64,000 nucleotides of DNA from Ligula intestinalis (taxonomy: Eukaryota; Platyhelminthes; Cestoda; Diphyllobothriidea; Diphyllobothriidae). Below, one piece after another: positions 11,876 to 22,980 of this stretch. The translations under genes and the position numbers were made by a program. The notes below the pieces were generated by a model. The model did not search any database, was not told the origin of the DNA, and saw only the letters and a program-made list of their open reading frames with translations. The stretch's first letter is position 1, and each line of letters starts with the position of its first letter. Location of the stretch: positions 12,298,019 to 12,362,018 of the forward strand of contig JAYGXS010000002.1 in NCBI GenBank assembly GCA_036362985.1, in the 5' to 3' direction.

Positions 11876-12389
11876 TCTTTTGTTATTACGTATTGAAATT
11901 CGGGTAAGGGAACTTGATAATGCAATCGCATTGGAAAAGTGGGCTTCGCAAATCCTTTTTTCATTTTTTAAAAGTGTTTTTAGGGGTGGTGCAATGTCTG
12001 CTGAAATGTTCTTACACTACTTGAAAAAATTTCTACACATTTCTTACACAAATTTCTTACACATTTGTTCCATTCACCCCGAAACTTTTTAAATTTGAAC
12101 GGTGTCTTACGGCCTGTTTGTTCAGAGAAGAATGAAGCATGCCCTGACAGTGGCACCCAAGAAGTGTCAATATTGACAAGGCTAGTAAGACCGCAAATTT
12201 TATTAACTCTGCAACTGACAAAGACAACGTTCAATAGTGCTACCACTTCGAATGCCTTGTAGTCCTACCACTATGTGCAAAACATGTGCTTTGATTTTAG
12301 TGTCTCTGGGCTTTTGATCCGTACTCGATGCCAAGGAGTCCTTTTATTCACGAATGAATTAAAAAGTTCGCGTTCCAGGTATTTGCAGC

Positions 12390-13420
12390 GATAAGTAAGA
12401 AGACTTTTCGAGCACTGGGTCAATTTGTCTATTATCCTGAGCTTTCGAACTCTTATAGGAGTGCATCTTCAGAGATCTTAAGCAGCAACCAAAAGAAGGG
12501 TAGTTATAGTGGTCATAGGCCTATCAACAGTCAAAGGTCATCAGGTCGCCAAGCGGTAGGAAACAGCAACCAAAAAAGGCGGGGAGGGCAGGCAATTATG
12601 GTGATGCATGCTAGTTAACTGTCAGTGAGGTCAGGGGCCGTTCCGGGTCATAAACAGCAGTTAGTGCAGCGACCTGTCCCCACTGTAGAGGGTCCTGGCA
12701 AGCCTGCCTCCTCTTTCGGCCGGTTCTTCGTGGGGTCTTCTTCGCTCGCAATTCTTACGTTCGGTTTGACTCTTTTTTTCCTTAACTTTCATAATGGCGC
12801 AAGACTTTGTAGGCTACGGGAAGATCTAGTTGCCTGTTGACGGGGTTGGCATCTGAGTACCATGCCTAAAGTGTCAGGCTTTCGGCTTTTGATGTTCCTA
12901 AGCCTGCTATGGTCACTCCTTGAATATCGAAGTCGTGGCTAGGCTCTTCGATGTGTGCTGCAAGCTGCGATTTTAGGTCTTGTCTCCAAGTCGTCAGTTT
13001 GTGTTCGTGTAGGTGGGTTGCAAATTTTTGGCCTGTATTTCCTTCGTAATTACCATCTCCATCGTTGCAACGTATCTTGTAGACAACTGCAGAAATTTCG
13101 GTAGGGGGACAGTCTGTCTTTAGGTTGCATCACACGGTGGCATACTGTCGCTTGAGGTTGACGGGCTATACCCATTCCAGTGGGTTGTAATAGTCGAGAG
13201 ACTATTTCGGAGACTCCTTTTACGTAGAGATTGGCCCTCTAGAGTGCAGGTTGCTGTTCTGTTGCCCCTCGCCTATTCACTCGGCGCTTGCTTTGATTGA
13301 TAAAAATTAAGGCTATCCATTAGCTCGAAAGAGGTCACGTAGGTTTTATTGTTCTGCTCTTTTTGTCGGCTAGTGCGCTGCAATGTATTTCAGCTCTTTG
13401 GAATTCTGACTTGCAAACCT
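12390..13420 (-). mobile_element. Penelope-like element, 3' half with terminus
   Basis: Minus-strand translation gives YVKGVSEIVSRLLQPTG (about 13230), then VVYKIRCNDGDGNYEGNTG and HLHEHKL (about 13090-13000), a GIY-YIG-type nuclease region in which GNYVGETG has become GNYEGNTG. VTIAGLGTSKAESLTL, then NRQLDLPVAYKVLRHYES and a stop follow. Beyond the coding end, the minus strand carries a hammerhead-like hairpin (12474-12436) and the AATAGACAAATTGACCCAGT / GCTCGAAAA terminus. Frameshifts and stops make it inactive. Confidence 0.75.
12436..12474 (-). ncRNA. Hammerhead-like hairpin at PLE terminus
   Basis: The minus strand reads CTGAAGA, then a hairpin with ACTC pairing to GAGT around a six-base loop, then CGAAAG. 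CTGANGA and GAAA are the two core boxes of hammerhead ribozymes, and hammerheads are known in PLE terminal repeats. The cleavage-site strand and helix III are not clear, so catalysis is not claimed. Confidence 0.4.
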
Positions 13421-13769
13421 GAATTCTTCTAATTCTCCTACTTCCAACTCTGTTTAAGATTTTGAAAAGTACAACTAGTATCCATCTGCCAACGAACCGT
13501 GAGTTGTCAGGAGGATTATTTTTTAATTTCCGACATTCCCCAAATTCCCCCCTTGCGATAAAATCGTGCATTAGGGTCATGTCACGCCGCTGACAGATTC
13601 TACAGCTGACAGCGAACGGTAAAAAGGTGTGAGGTCAATAGTTTGGCCGTCAATTTAGAACCAAAACCTTTTCCTGACCGCCTCTTCAGTAATATTCAAC
13701 GAGACTTTACTGCGTATGCTGTGTGTTTTCGCTGGAAAAAAATGAGCAAATAAGACGTGTGTTCTGAGC

Positions 13770-14890
13770 CTAATCATAGGCCTTGAGGTTATTCCTAAAG
13801 ACACGGGAGGCGACGAGTGTTTTGTAAAGGAAAACTTTAACAGATAAATTAATGGACATACGTTTGTTTTTGATAAATTCTCTTGTAACAGTCGTGAGAC
13901 TGCTTCGAAGACCCCTTTTATGTAGGGGATGACCCTCCAGTCTTCGGGTTGCTGTTGCATTGGCCACCCGGCGTATTTGCTCTCCACCGTATGTTCACTC
14001 AGCGCTTGCTTCGTTTGCTAAATGAGTTCGGGTACCCCTTAGCTCGGAAGAATTCGTAAAGATATTGGTGTTTAGATCTTTTATCAGCTGGTGTGGAGCA
14101 CTGTGTTTCAACACTTTGGAAGAGAGCACAAACGCAGCTACTTTTGTGAGACATGGAGTGATTGCTGTTTAAATTAAGTACTTTTTTCCTGCTGGTGTCT
14201 CTTATCAATATTGTGGTTTGCAGTTTCCTGTCGAATACCGGCACACAAGGACATTGAAGAAGTGTAGTTGTTTATTTTTTCCAGCTTCCATCGTGAATTG
14301 GATATTTGCGTCAGCCGACTTCCGTAAGTTTTTGAAGTGCTCGATGTCAAATTATGTGATGATGACAAGAGTGCCATCGACATAACGAGCCCAAATCTTT
14401 GGTTGATACTTGGCGAAGGCCAAGTGTTCTGTCCATCGGAGGACCTCTTCAGCAATCAGGCCTGATAGGGGGAGCCCATGGGAGTGCCTTTATTTTTTTC
14501 ATGCATTTATCCACCAAATATCAAGTTGGTTTTAAGGCAATACCGTAGAAGTTCGAGCAAATATTTAGACCTCAGGGGTTTATCGCTATCGCCATAGATT
14601 TATCTACCTCTTACTTAAAATATTTTATTTGTTCAAGGCACTGTTTGGTAGAAGCTATGGTTATTGTAGAGCCTACTGTCAGGAACTTGAGATGAGCAAA
14701 CATCCATTTTGTCAAACCATATGCAGGGGTGCCACGAAGACCGTAAAATTGTGCTGGGGCTGTGTCTGTTAGTTTCATGCAAAACCAATCACAGAGTGTG
14801 ATTGCAACGTTAGCTTCGAGTTTTACCTGACTTTTGTTTATTTGGGTAAGCAAATATTTCATTTCACTGGATGGACACATCTTATAAGAA
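13770..14890 (-). mobile_element. Penelope-like element, reverse-transcriptase part
   Basis: Going 5' to 3' on the minus strand, KLTDTAPAQFYGLRGTP (about 14790) resembles the PLE fingers motif APRLYGLPK. KKIKALPWAPP (about 14490) follows, then YQPKIWARYVDGTLVI (about 14400), where the catalytic YVDD reads YVDG. Fragments of the thumb (FTMEAGKNKQLHF, about 14280) come next, then DWRVIPYIKGVFEAVSRLL (about 13940), the linker before the nuclease. Frames shift several times. It abuts another PLE 3' half at 12390-13420, and both contain the linker, so they derive from two insertions. Confidence 0.7.
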
Positions 14891-14934
14891 TTTTGTTCGT
14901 CAAGTAGGTTCTACTCTCCCTTTCGGTAAGCAGA

Positions 14935-15480
14935 TTTATTGTTGCAAAATATCGTTGAAAGATACCTGAGGAAGCACCAGGTTCAAGAGGCGCACAAAAC
15001 AAGGAACGCAAGCCCTAAGGATAGGGTTCTGCTATTTGGACAAAAAGGAAGTTTAAAAAATTCCTTGTGGCGACTGTGATGCAATTTATTGCGGACAAAC
15101 AGGAAAGTCAGCCTCTACACGCTTACCCGAGCATCAATTAGTGGTAAAGAGGCGAGATCGCCTGTCCTACGTCATCATGCAACCACTTGAAACTGGGTAC
15201 AAATTGGCATGGGACCAAACCCGCATTGTAGGCTCCTGCCCATCTAGGAAAGGCCCTGAATTTTTAGAAGCTATTAGCTCTGACGACTCGTGCGTTACTG
15301 GGCGCGTTGAATTCGACGCGATGTACACAACCCTAGAGAAGCCTGGAAAAGACGTCAACCAACGATGATTAAGCACTATCGATTTTTTCGTTATGCTTAA
15401 AATACTCACTGTTCGGCACACAATTTTTCCGCGTCTGACGATGACCTAGTGTGCCAGAGTCAAACAGTTACAATAAGGTT
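14935..15480 (+). mobile_element. Penelope-like element, endonuclease fragment
   Basis: Plus-strand translation shows KKFLVATVMQFIADKQESQ-type text followed by NWHGTKPAL / WDQTRIVGSCPSRKGPEFLEA and a SDDSC segment. A sister copy at 58.88-59.37 kb gives FVYKIPCGGCDAVYCEKIGN, QTRIAGCCPSRKSREFLEA and NSNDSC in the same order, identifying the family as the PLE GIY-YIG region (consensus VYKIPCGGCDAVY). Both copies are dead. This one meets the minus-strand PLE at about 14.9 kb in opposite orientation. Confidence 0.65.
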
Positions 15481-15639
15481 TGTTAGCATTTTCAACGAAC
15501 TTTTTACACTAAAAATTATATCTTTATGGGAATCTAACAGAGTTTAATGAACACAGAAAACAATATAATTTACCCTGGGCGTCTCTGATAATCCACCCAT
15601 TGATCTTAATGATATAAAAAGTCAAAGTTGTTTTGATGA

Positions 15640-15920
15640 GTTGACCAGAAGCAGATCCAGCACACCTGGAGCCAAAAGTTGCCGTCAGCAAGTCAGCACC
15701 GTGTGTGCTAAAAGTACATTACAAACTGCAATCCAAATCGCTCTCTTTCTCTCTGTGTGAGCGCGCGCTGTCAAACAGTATATCACGCAAAAATTCAACA
15801 AAGGGTTAGTCAAAAGCCTCAAAAGTTGATTTTTTACAAGCCTGGTTGAGTAATCACATCCAACGATACGCGTTTCATCCCAAGTAGTCTTCATGGTCAG
15901 GCTTCTGAGTCAGCTAACGT
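15640..15920 (-). repeat. Possible decayed PLE 3' end
   Basis: The minus strand has CTGACCATGAAGAC, then GGGATGAAACGCG, which could be a degraded hammerhead-like core. The same stretch also reads TTWDETRIVGCDYSTR, loosely like the WDQTRIVG word of the neighbouring PLE fragment. The two readings conflict and neither is strong. I record it as a probable retroelement remnant only. Confidence 0.25.
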
Positions 15921-16634
15921 AACCAGTATGATTATTTGACCATCGATTTCGATGAAAGCCACCATGCGCTCAGAGTGACTGGAGTCAGGGACTAGACATA
16001 AGTGAAATAGACGCACAGCTGTCTACCTCACTCTAAACCCTCTCACCGCTTCAACCGGTGACAACACAAAGCCAAGATGACCGAGGAGGAATCGGGCGTA
16101 GGCCACTTTCACCAACGCAGGCCAAAGCACCGCCTACGTAGTTTTAACTGGCAGTGGTCTTTTGCGCAGTTATTACCACACTATTGACCCTCACTTCCCT
16201 CAGGAGATATCAAACGATACTCAAGAAAACCAAGGCTGATACTGCTACTACTGCTGTTTTTAATGCTACTAAATAGGGGGCTGAAGCTGAGTGAAAGTAT
16301 TGCCGGTACAATTTCTGGCTGTATTATTAGCCAGAAGTGACGCTGATTAAAGTCACTCTGGGAGCATATTCCCTCAATGTCAACAAGAAGCATAGTAGTA
16401 CTTGTACTTCCACTGATGCTGCCATTTGTCCAAAGTGACGGTGTGTTATGTCCCCGACTACTAGGCAGGAGAAGTCAAGGCCGGTTCTGCTAGCAGGAAC
16501 CTTTACCCAGGACAGCACAGAGCCAGCAGATCCTTTAGCTTGTCCACTACAGCCAATATATAAGGCTCTGGTCCTTCGAGAATAATCCTGACCTAAAGCA
16601 TGCAAGCCAACGCTGGGGGTTGTTCCCCTTGATC

Positions 16635-17310
16635 TCAAAAGGGAGTGTGAATCTGGGTTTAAACTACTCCAAGTAAGTGCATGTTCGGGATTCTGAGTAC
16701 AGCAGAGCTTGCCTTGGTTTCCACTCTCTCAACTCTATCCATCAGGCTGTGTCGATTTCTACTAGGTTAAAACTACGATACTGCTGATAGGCGTACGTGC
16801 TGCTTATTCTATAAACCATGCTTACTAAGGCCAGTAAATAGTATACTATAATAACAAGTCGGCACCCAGTATGAACTCCCAATCTGTATGATGTAAGGTG
16901 ATTAGCTTTTGGGTTCAATAAAACGTTTATCAATAATAGCACAAATCCTACCATGCCTTTATTTCGCAAAGTTTGCCGTATATAGACAACCTATAGGCCC
17001 ACTACAGTATCTATCTGCAGTTCGATCTTTAAAGAACTTCTACACACATCTCCTCGATCCTAGTAGGGACTGTGAATCTGGGTTTATGCTAGTTCGAGTA
17101 AGTATATGTTTGAGGCCCTCTTACTTCTACCCACCAAAAGCTGTGTCAGATTTTACTAAGTTTGTGCTAAAATACTGCCACTGGAGGTAATATGCCAGTG
17201 CTAAGAGTGCTACTTCTAGTAATTATATTTACTAAGACCAGCGGATAGTATATTCTAGTACTATATTCATATACTTGCATCAATAGCAAGCATATGAAGC
17301 ATACCAAGCA
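16635..17310. repeat. Diverged direct repeat pair, about 420-bp spacing
   Basis: Blocks at about 16640-16860 and 17060-17270 share in order AGGGA(G/C)TGTGAATCTGGGTTTA, AGTAAGT, GCTGTGTC, TTTCTACTA/TTTTACTAAG, AAAACTACGATACTG/AAAATACTGC, TTTACTAAG-type and CCAG..TAGTATA words. It looks like an old tandem duplication; no protein is implied. Confidence 0.5.
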
Positions 17311-18152
17311 TAAAAGATGGGAATATAAGCTTATGCGCGTTCTCGACTTCACCCGGGCTGAGTTGTAGGAGACCGGGCAAGTGTCCACGTCCGGTAGCCA
17401 AGTAAGACACACGACTAGTGTAGTACAATTGAGGCTACCTATATTTTTGCCATGTATTTTCAGCTGGGCTTTTTGTATGAGTGGAGTTCATTTTTGATAG
17501 CAGAGGCTTTAGGTAGAAGGGAAAGCGGTTACCTTTGGCAGCGCAAAGAGCTTGTCTGGAAGCAATGAAAGGGGTCTTGTCTTCCACTGCCAACTACTTT
17601 TTCGACTGTCTTGTACAAGGGCGTAGAAATGAGATGTTCATACATACAGTCCGCACTCTTTGCTTGGGATTAGTTGGTTGAAAATACAGTCAGTGTTTTC
17701 ATGCTCTATTTCAGGCTAAAAATTCTTGATAACACCTGAAAACAGCCATGGCTGCTGAGGAAAGATAATGGCGGTTAGCGAAATATATTTGATGGCTTTT
17801 GATCGTGAGTTTATTGGCAGTTAGAGAGATATTTCAAGGTACCTAGCCGCGCCCAATACTTATTCCGTAAGGACACTATTATGCACTTTATTCTCACTGC
17901 TGTTGTTCGGATGAAAAATTATCGCTTTTTATGCCTTTTATTTATAAAATTCTGCCCCTACTTAAAATAAGATAAGTGAAATATTAGTTATATATCCACT
18001 GAAATTCAGTTATATTAAAAATTCAGTGACACTCGTTGATGAACGTTCATCGATTGCTACCGGAATTCACTCACCTTGCTCTGCTTTGGGGCTCACTCTC
18101 GGCTTAGCCAGCATCCACAATGTAGCTAGTAGTTTAGGCAGATAGTATTGCC

Positions 18153-18217
18153 GGCTCAACGGTTAGAGCGTTGGACTTCTGATCAAAAGGTCGTGAATTC
18201 GAGGGTCGGGTGGAGCA
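18153..18217 (+). repeat. tRNA-like SINE head
   Basis: GGCTCAACGGTTAGAGCGTT resembles a tRNA D-arm and A box. GTCGTGAATTCGAGGG stands in for the T-arm with a degraded B box. It matches the heads at 45122 (minus) and 58059. Confidence 0.5.
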
Positions 18218-18306
18218 GTACCTAGGTCTGGGTATGACTGGTTGACGATGGCTAATGAGACAGTCTTCTTTGTCTTTTGAGTTGACTCAATTGTGAAAAA
18301 AATTGA

Positions 18307-18388
18307 GGCGTTCGGCAGGGTTTGAACCGACGTATCAGAGAAGGCCTTCACAGGACGCCAACGTTATGACAGCTAAGCTACAAACCCC
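18307..18388 (-). repeat. tRNA-like SINE head
   Basis: Minus-strand reading: GTTTGTAGCTTAGCTGTCAT (D-arm/A box), then ATACGTCGGTTCAAACCCTG (T-arm/B box), and 3' GAACGCC. It is closely similar to the better copy at 18680-18761 and carries the AATTGTGAAAAA-complement tail on its 3' side. Confidence 0.55.
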
Positions 18389-18679
18389 CCGTCTCGCGCT
18401 ATGAATTTAATCACACTTGGGTTGATATTACTCGCCAAACTTTGCCGTCCATATGGAATCCGCCAGTACGGAAAAGCAAGCTGACTGCCCAGGCGGGATT
18501 TCTTAAGCAATCATCGAGAATCCACCAGAATGACTACTAGGCTGATTTAATTATTAGGAGGTTTGGCAGATTTGCTGAATTTGAGCTGACCAAATTGTGA
18601 AAAAACTCTAGGCTTTCGGCGGGATTTGAACCCGCGTATCAGAAACCCCCTTTTACCGAAAGTCAATGGCGCGAGGCGG

Positions 18680-18761
18680 GGCGTTTGTAGCTTAGCGGTT
18701 AGAGCGTTGACTTCCGGTAAATGCCTTCGCTGATACGCGGGTTCAAATTCCGCCGAACGCC
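18680..18761 (+). repeat. Best-preserved tRNA-like SINE head (82 nt)
   Basis: The ends GGCGTTT and GAACGCC can form a seven-pair acceptor stem with one G-U pair. TAGCTTAGCGGTTAGAGC fits the Pol III A box. GCGGGTTCAAATTCCGC forms a T-arm with one extra base in the B box. The central part lacks a clean anticodon arm. With its tail (to about 18819) it is the clearest SINE copy in the window and would have been transcribed by RNA polymerase III. A real tRNA gene is unlikely because decayed copies with the same tail recur. Confidence 0.6.
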
Positions 18762-18899
18762 TCGAGTTTTTTCTCAATTGGGTCAAGTCAAATTAAGCAA
18801 GTCTGCCGAACCTCCTAATCCTTTGTCTTAGTGCACCATACGCAAATTGCACGGTATTTATAGTTTGTAGCGGTCATCCGCATACGTACAATAACTATC

Positions 18900-20000
18900 A
18901 GCTCCTGTAGCGATCGTTTGGGGTCATAATTGGTGCGCTGGTGGCTGGACACTTCACGTTTGATTCAATAATGACCGCGATTTTTTTGTCCGTGTCGGAT
19001 GCGGGCTTGGTAATTGCGTGGCAGTTATGCTCGCTGTCACCAGCGTTGTTGCTGGGCCCGGCCCTTCCCACGTGACTGATTCTTGTGCTCAGGCAATGTC
19101 TCAGTACGCAGTAGGGGCACGGCAAACCGTTGTGCTTGTTGATAGACTGGGGGCTGACTGAGAACCATGACTCGAGCAGCTCGCGGCTCACGCGGTTGTC
19201 ACCTCTTGTCAGGATTTAGGTCGCGTTAAACTTGAAAAGATGGCCGGGTCTCGTTAAGTGAGCTTCAGCCTGGGAGTAAGCATATTTTTCCTCACCACCA
19301 CTGCATGCTCGGCCATGTGCATCCGGAGCAATCTCCTTGCTTCTCCAACGTAGTTGCTTTGTTCACAACTGCACCAGATCCAGTAAATGACTCCAGTCAT
19401 TTCCTGCTACGGCAGTGGTTTTTTCGATCTCATGAACCGTTGCCTGAAGGAAGCTTCCGATCTGTGCGCAACTCAAACTCCATGTGGGGTGAGCAGGCGA
19501 CTGACTGCTTCCGATACATTCTTCACTTATGGAGGAGCTCGACAAACAGTTGAGGCAGTTAGATGTGGTTTCTTCTCTTCTCTACGTATGCACTGATTGA
19601 AAAAAATTGCGTTGGTAACCATTCGCTCTCAATACCCGTCAAAGATATTGCAATTCAGCAACTTTGTCATCCATTTCACTGCAATGTATCTCTTACGGAG
19701 CTGCGTTTGTGCCTGATCAGGTGGTTGTTATTGAAGTTCAGGACGTGCATAGTGTAAGTCGCTTCCGTAACACTTTAGTTTTTAGGCTACCACCGTCTTT
19801 GCGGCAAACGAAGATATTCAGGAAGGCTAGCTAGTTATTTTCTTCTTCCTCCATTTTAAATTTCATGTCCGAAAAGACGGCGTTTAGACGATCCTAGAAT
19901 GTCAGCACCTGATCACACTCATTAACGACGAAGGTGTAGTCCACATACCGATCCCAGAATTTTGATCTGTGGTGGTCTGTGCGCATGCCTCAGACTATCC
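18900..20000 (-). mobile_element. Penelope-like element, RT end plus nuclease
   Basis: On the minus strand from about 19970 the translation reads KFWDRYVDYTFVVNE (YVDD changed to YVDY), AVFSDMKFKMEEEENN, LAFLNIFVCRKDGGSLKTKV (palm/thumb), then VLRANGYQ. The nuclease region follows at about 19540-19300 (ATVHEIEKTTAVAGND, RSKEIAPDAHGR, EKYAYSQAEAHLTRPGHLF). The C-terminal SRELLESWFSVSPQSINKHNGLP ends near 18.9 kb. It has several stops and frameshifts. The copy at 52.0-53.3 kb shares CRKDGG/CGG(S/G)LKTKV and is the same family. Confidence 0.75.
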
Positions 20001-20189
20001 TACGGCTACATGTGGTTAAGGATTCTCGACAGAATCCGAATTGTGAGGAAAACAAAACTCTTGTTCCACTGAGCACATCATCTTTTTCTGTCCAGGATAG
20101 CATAGTAAGTTGTAAGCTACTCTCATTAAGGTTTGCGAAAATTCTCATGGTTTATATCAAAAGATAAATTAGCGAGTATACTTTCGGTC

Positions 20190-20335
20190 GTGTGCAGCTC
20201 ATCCCCTGTCTCGGCCACCGGCCGGCCTAGATACTGTCATTTTGACCCCTCCCCCTCCTACCTCACCACCCCTGACAACAGCAATACTTCTTTCCACCAA
20301 CCCATCTAGTCTCATTTGTCAGACACTATAATTAC
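20190..20335 (+). repeat. Solo arm of the 45.6-46.2 kb fold-back element
   Basis: CAGCTCATCCCCTGTCTCGG, then CCCCTCCCCCTCCTACC, then CCCTGACAACAGCAATA matches the right arm at about 46055-46165 (CAGCAGCTCATCACCTAGCTCGG, the C run, CCCTGACAACCGCACTA). Only one arm is present. Confidence 0.5.
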
Positions 20336-21274
20336 TAGTTGTCTGTACCTAGTTTGAAGACATGCATAATTCGAAAAATCATTTGTTGTTTAGATGCTCT
20401 GACTCTATTTCCTGCTGTACATTAATTTGCACATCAAGCAGTAAGAGCATAAATAGTGCTGTTGCTATGTCTTCGTCCCAAGTTCACGTTATTGCCAACA
20501 GAAAACAAGCATGTAAAACCATGCAAGCCTCAGGCCGGGAAACTCAGCTCTTTTTCAACCATACTGTTGGAATAGAGGGGGGGGGAGAGAGTTGAAGTGA
20601 ATAGAAGAGGACTCGTAACGCGGAGGGGGGAGTGTTATAACGGTGACTGTGTCCTTTTTACTGTCTGATTACGCCCTTTGGAATTCCCAACGAGAAGAGC
20701 GTTAAAGTGGAAGCCACCCGGAGGAGAGTTTATGGTGTACAAAAGCCGGAGTTGCTGCCTTGGATGGCTTGCATGTATGTGCAAGCGGTCCAGAGGTTTA
20801 AGGTCATCACGTGGGTACAGTCACCACCGAAGGCATATGACCTTGAGGTAGTCCGCAATGACAAAGGAATCATTGTTGCAGTCGGCGGTAGGCACGAAGT
20901 CTCAGGTGAGCCTCAAGGTTATGCTGGCATTTGGTTAGGCTAGATTCCTTATAGTGGGTTGAAAATTAGGCCCCAGAACCAGTGAGGAGCTTGACCGCCC
21001 TATCAAAAGAGGTTTTAAAAACTGGTCAAGACTGGTCATTTGTCTACTAGTAGTGCTACAATGCAGCAAATAGCGAAGATTAAAATGGTATCTGTCGATG
21101 GCCGCCGCAGAGACATGACAGTTATGATAAAGCTGGAAAAAGTAAGTCTGTTCCTCTATTAATAGGCCACAACTTTACCTCCAAGGTGATGTCGTCTATT
21201 GACTCATGTTGTTAAAGTTCATCTTTTGCTTACTGTATGAATGAACACGTTCGCTTTTCAGGTATTTGCATGGA

Positions 21275-21965
21275 CCAGTGAGAAGACGTGTCGAGCACCG
21301 GATCAATTGGTGTATTGACCTGAGCATTCGAAACAGGCCGAAAATTGAAGACCTGCATACACGAACACAAATTAGCGGCTCGGAGACTAGACCAAAACTC
21401 GCACCTTGTAGAACACATCGCAAAGACTGGCCATGATTTGGCTCTTCAATGCGCGACCATCTTAGGCCGATGAACCTCAAAAGTTGAAAGGCTGGCGCCT
21501 GAGGCTTTGTACTTAAATGCTAACTCAGTCAACAGACATTTAGACCTGCCCGCGGCCTACAAAGCTTTACGCCATGATGTGAGCGAAGGACAGAACAAAG
21601 CCAAACTGGACATAAGAATTGCAAGCGGAGAGGGCCCCACGAAAAAGCGAACAGGACCCAATACCGTGGAGACAGAGCGTCACACTAATTGCTGTTCATG
21701 ATCCCGAGCGACCCCCCACTTCGTTGACAGCTATTTATCGTACACCACCATCATTGCTCCCCGCACATCCTACTTGCTTTCTACTTCTAACGCATTGACA
21801 ACCTGATGACTTGTGACAGTTGAATGGCATATGACCAGTAAAAATACCCTCCTTTTTGTCACTACTTCTCATCTCTGAAGATAGATTCCTGTAAGGGTTC
21901 GAAAACTTAGGAAAATAAACCAACTGATCCGGTGCTCGAAATGTCTTCTCCCTTGTCTATGCTTA
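21275..21965 (+). mobile_element. Penelope-like element 3' end, with inverted terminus at its left
   Basis: From about 21360 the plus strand reads EHKLAARRLDQNSHLVEHIA, KTGHDLALQCATIL, then LYLNANSVNRHLDLPAAY and KALRHDVSEGQNKAKLDI, the end of a PLE nuclease domain and its C terminus. Downstream lie a hammerhead-like hairpin (21873-21912) and the AATAAACCAACTGATCCGGT / GCTCGA terminus. At 21278-21345 the same terminus appears inverted (complement of CAATTGATCCGGTGCTCGAC), so coding remnants are bracketed by terminal sequence in opposite orientations. PLE inverted pseudo-LTR arrangements are known. Confidence 0.7.
21873..21912 (+). ncRNA. Hammerhead-like hairpin at PLE terminus
   Basis: CTGAAGA, a weak hairpin (ATTCC / GGGTT with one mismatch), then CGAAAA. 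It has the same layout and the same downstream AATAAACC / GTGCTCGA words as 12436-12474. Confidence 0.35.
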
Positions 21966-22099
21966 CTGTATTGATATGCGGGCATTTATCTCTCTGATTG
22001 GCATTCACATTATAAGTTGGTGGTGTCTGATCAACACCAAGTGCTCTAGTGTTGCGTTGTTGCTTGAACACACAGAGTCTCCATACACCCACCGGCCTT

Positions 22100-22980
22100 T
22101 ACACGTTTTATGAGGGTATGAATTTAAAGAGCAACCGGCAGTCAGTCAGTCAGTCACACATCAGCCACTGCGGTTTCATTACATCATTCTCGTCGTCCTA
22201 TCGCCTGACGTTCGCTCGAGCGTCCAGGATTCGACGTCGCGGCAGCGTCTTCGTCGTTAACGTCATCTCTGACCCCGGTGCCTTTGGTGACCTGAGGGAT
22301 CTCCAGTCGCTCTGCCGACGCGTACGGCGCGACACACATGTGCGCACGCACATTCTGCTTTGAGAAAATAAACACAAACGGGTCGACACTAGGAGCCTGC
22401 GCTGGGCACAGGAGCGCGAGCATAGAATCACACCACAAACACCTACACCTTGAGCACAGGTAGTTACGGAGAGAGAGAGAGAGAGAGAGAGCAACATGCT
22501 GGCGCCGATCGTTGCTTGATCTCTCTGTGTGTGTGCTACGCGCACAAGTGGTGAGGTGATACGCTTTGGCAAGTTTTGGCGTGTAGGTGTGTGGTTGTGG
22601 GAGGGTACCTGAAGAGGTAGGACTCGTTCGCCTCTGACAAGATCGCTGAGGTCCAAATTGCCGCTCACTCCCACTGCTGCTGGTCATTCGATAGCCTGGC
22701 GCAATGACCTGATCTCGCTCTCTCTGCTAGACGCGTGCACGTGCGCTTTCGCTCACAGGCAGGCAGTCAGTCATCGGCAACGGCACGCTCAATCTGATTG
22801 GTTCAGCCAGCTGCAACACTTGGTGTGTGCTCTGGGTTGAGTCTGTGCGGGGAAGGTGCTCGTCGTAGGTTAATTTCTACTGGTGCAGGGAGACAGCAGA
22901 CGGAGCGTGCTATCTGGGCTTTGCACTATTTTCGAATAGCATGAGCTTTTAGCCGACCTCAGACGGGAGTTGCGAAAAAG
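22100..22980 (+). promoter_or_regulatory. Possible promoter and 5' untranslated exon with splice donor
   Basis: This block is GC- and CpG-rich against an AT-rich surround, contains a GA microsatellite (22468-22491) and ends at GCGAAAAAG|GTGAGT near 22980, an excellent splice-donor consensus. The reading frames look compositionally biased, not protein-like. The next plausible plus-strand acceptor before coding sequence is at 49434, which would imply an intron of about 26 kb. That is possible in a large flatworm genome but unproven. It could equally serve another gene or be a repeat. Confidence 0.35.
22468..22491. repeat. GA dinucleotide microsatellite
   Basis: An uninterrupted run of GA units of about 24 bases inside the GC-rich block. 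It lengthens low-complexity Ser/Leu reading frames on the minus strand. Confidence 0.9.

Larger units (their letters stand above)
18030..18840. repeat. tRNA-like SINE cluster with large inverted repeat
   Basis: The block opens with module alpha (GATGAACGTTCATCG, CTCTGCTTTGGGG) and then holds four tRNA-like heads: plus at 18153, minus at 18307-18388, minus at about 18610-18665, and plus at 18680-18761. Two of them form an inverted repeat. Arms 18553-18665 and 18705-18819 share TTAGGAGGTTTGGCAGA and its complement, the CAATTGTGAAAAA tail, and the GGGATTTGAACCCGCGTATC T-arm. The left arm lacks the 5' half of the tRNA-like head. Similar units at 2.5 and 58.5 kb show that the unit (tRNA-like head plus tail of about 60 bp) is a SINE. 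Confidence 0.75.

Noticed and set aside
15685..15894. TTWDETRIVGCDYSTR read as PLE nuclease text
   Set aside because: The rest of the frame does not match, and the nucleotides also fit a non-coding terminus with GAAACGCG, so the protein reading is not secure.
18680..18761. Functional tRNA gene
   Set aside because: The acceptor and T-arm look good, but there is no clean anticodon arm and decayed copies with the same non-tRNA tail recur, which fits a SINE.
22184..22687. Overlapping minus-strand open frames of 158 and 167 codons
   Set aside because: Two frames of the same strand are open at once in a GC-rich block with a GA run, and the sequences are low-complexity. Composition explains them better than a protein.
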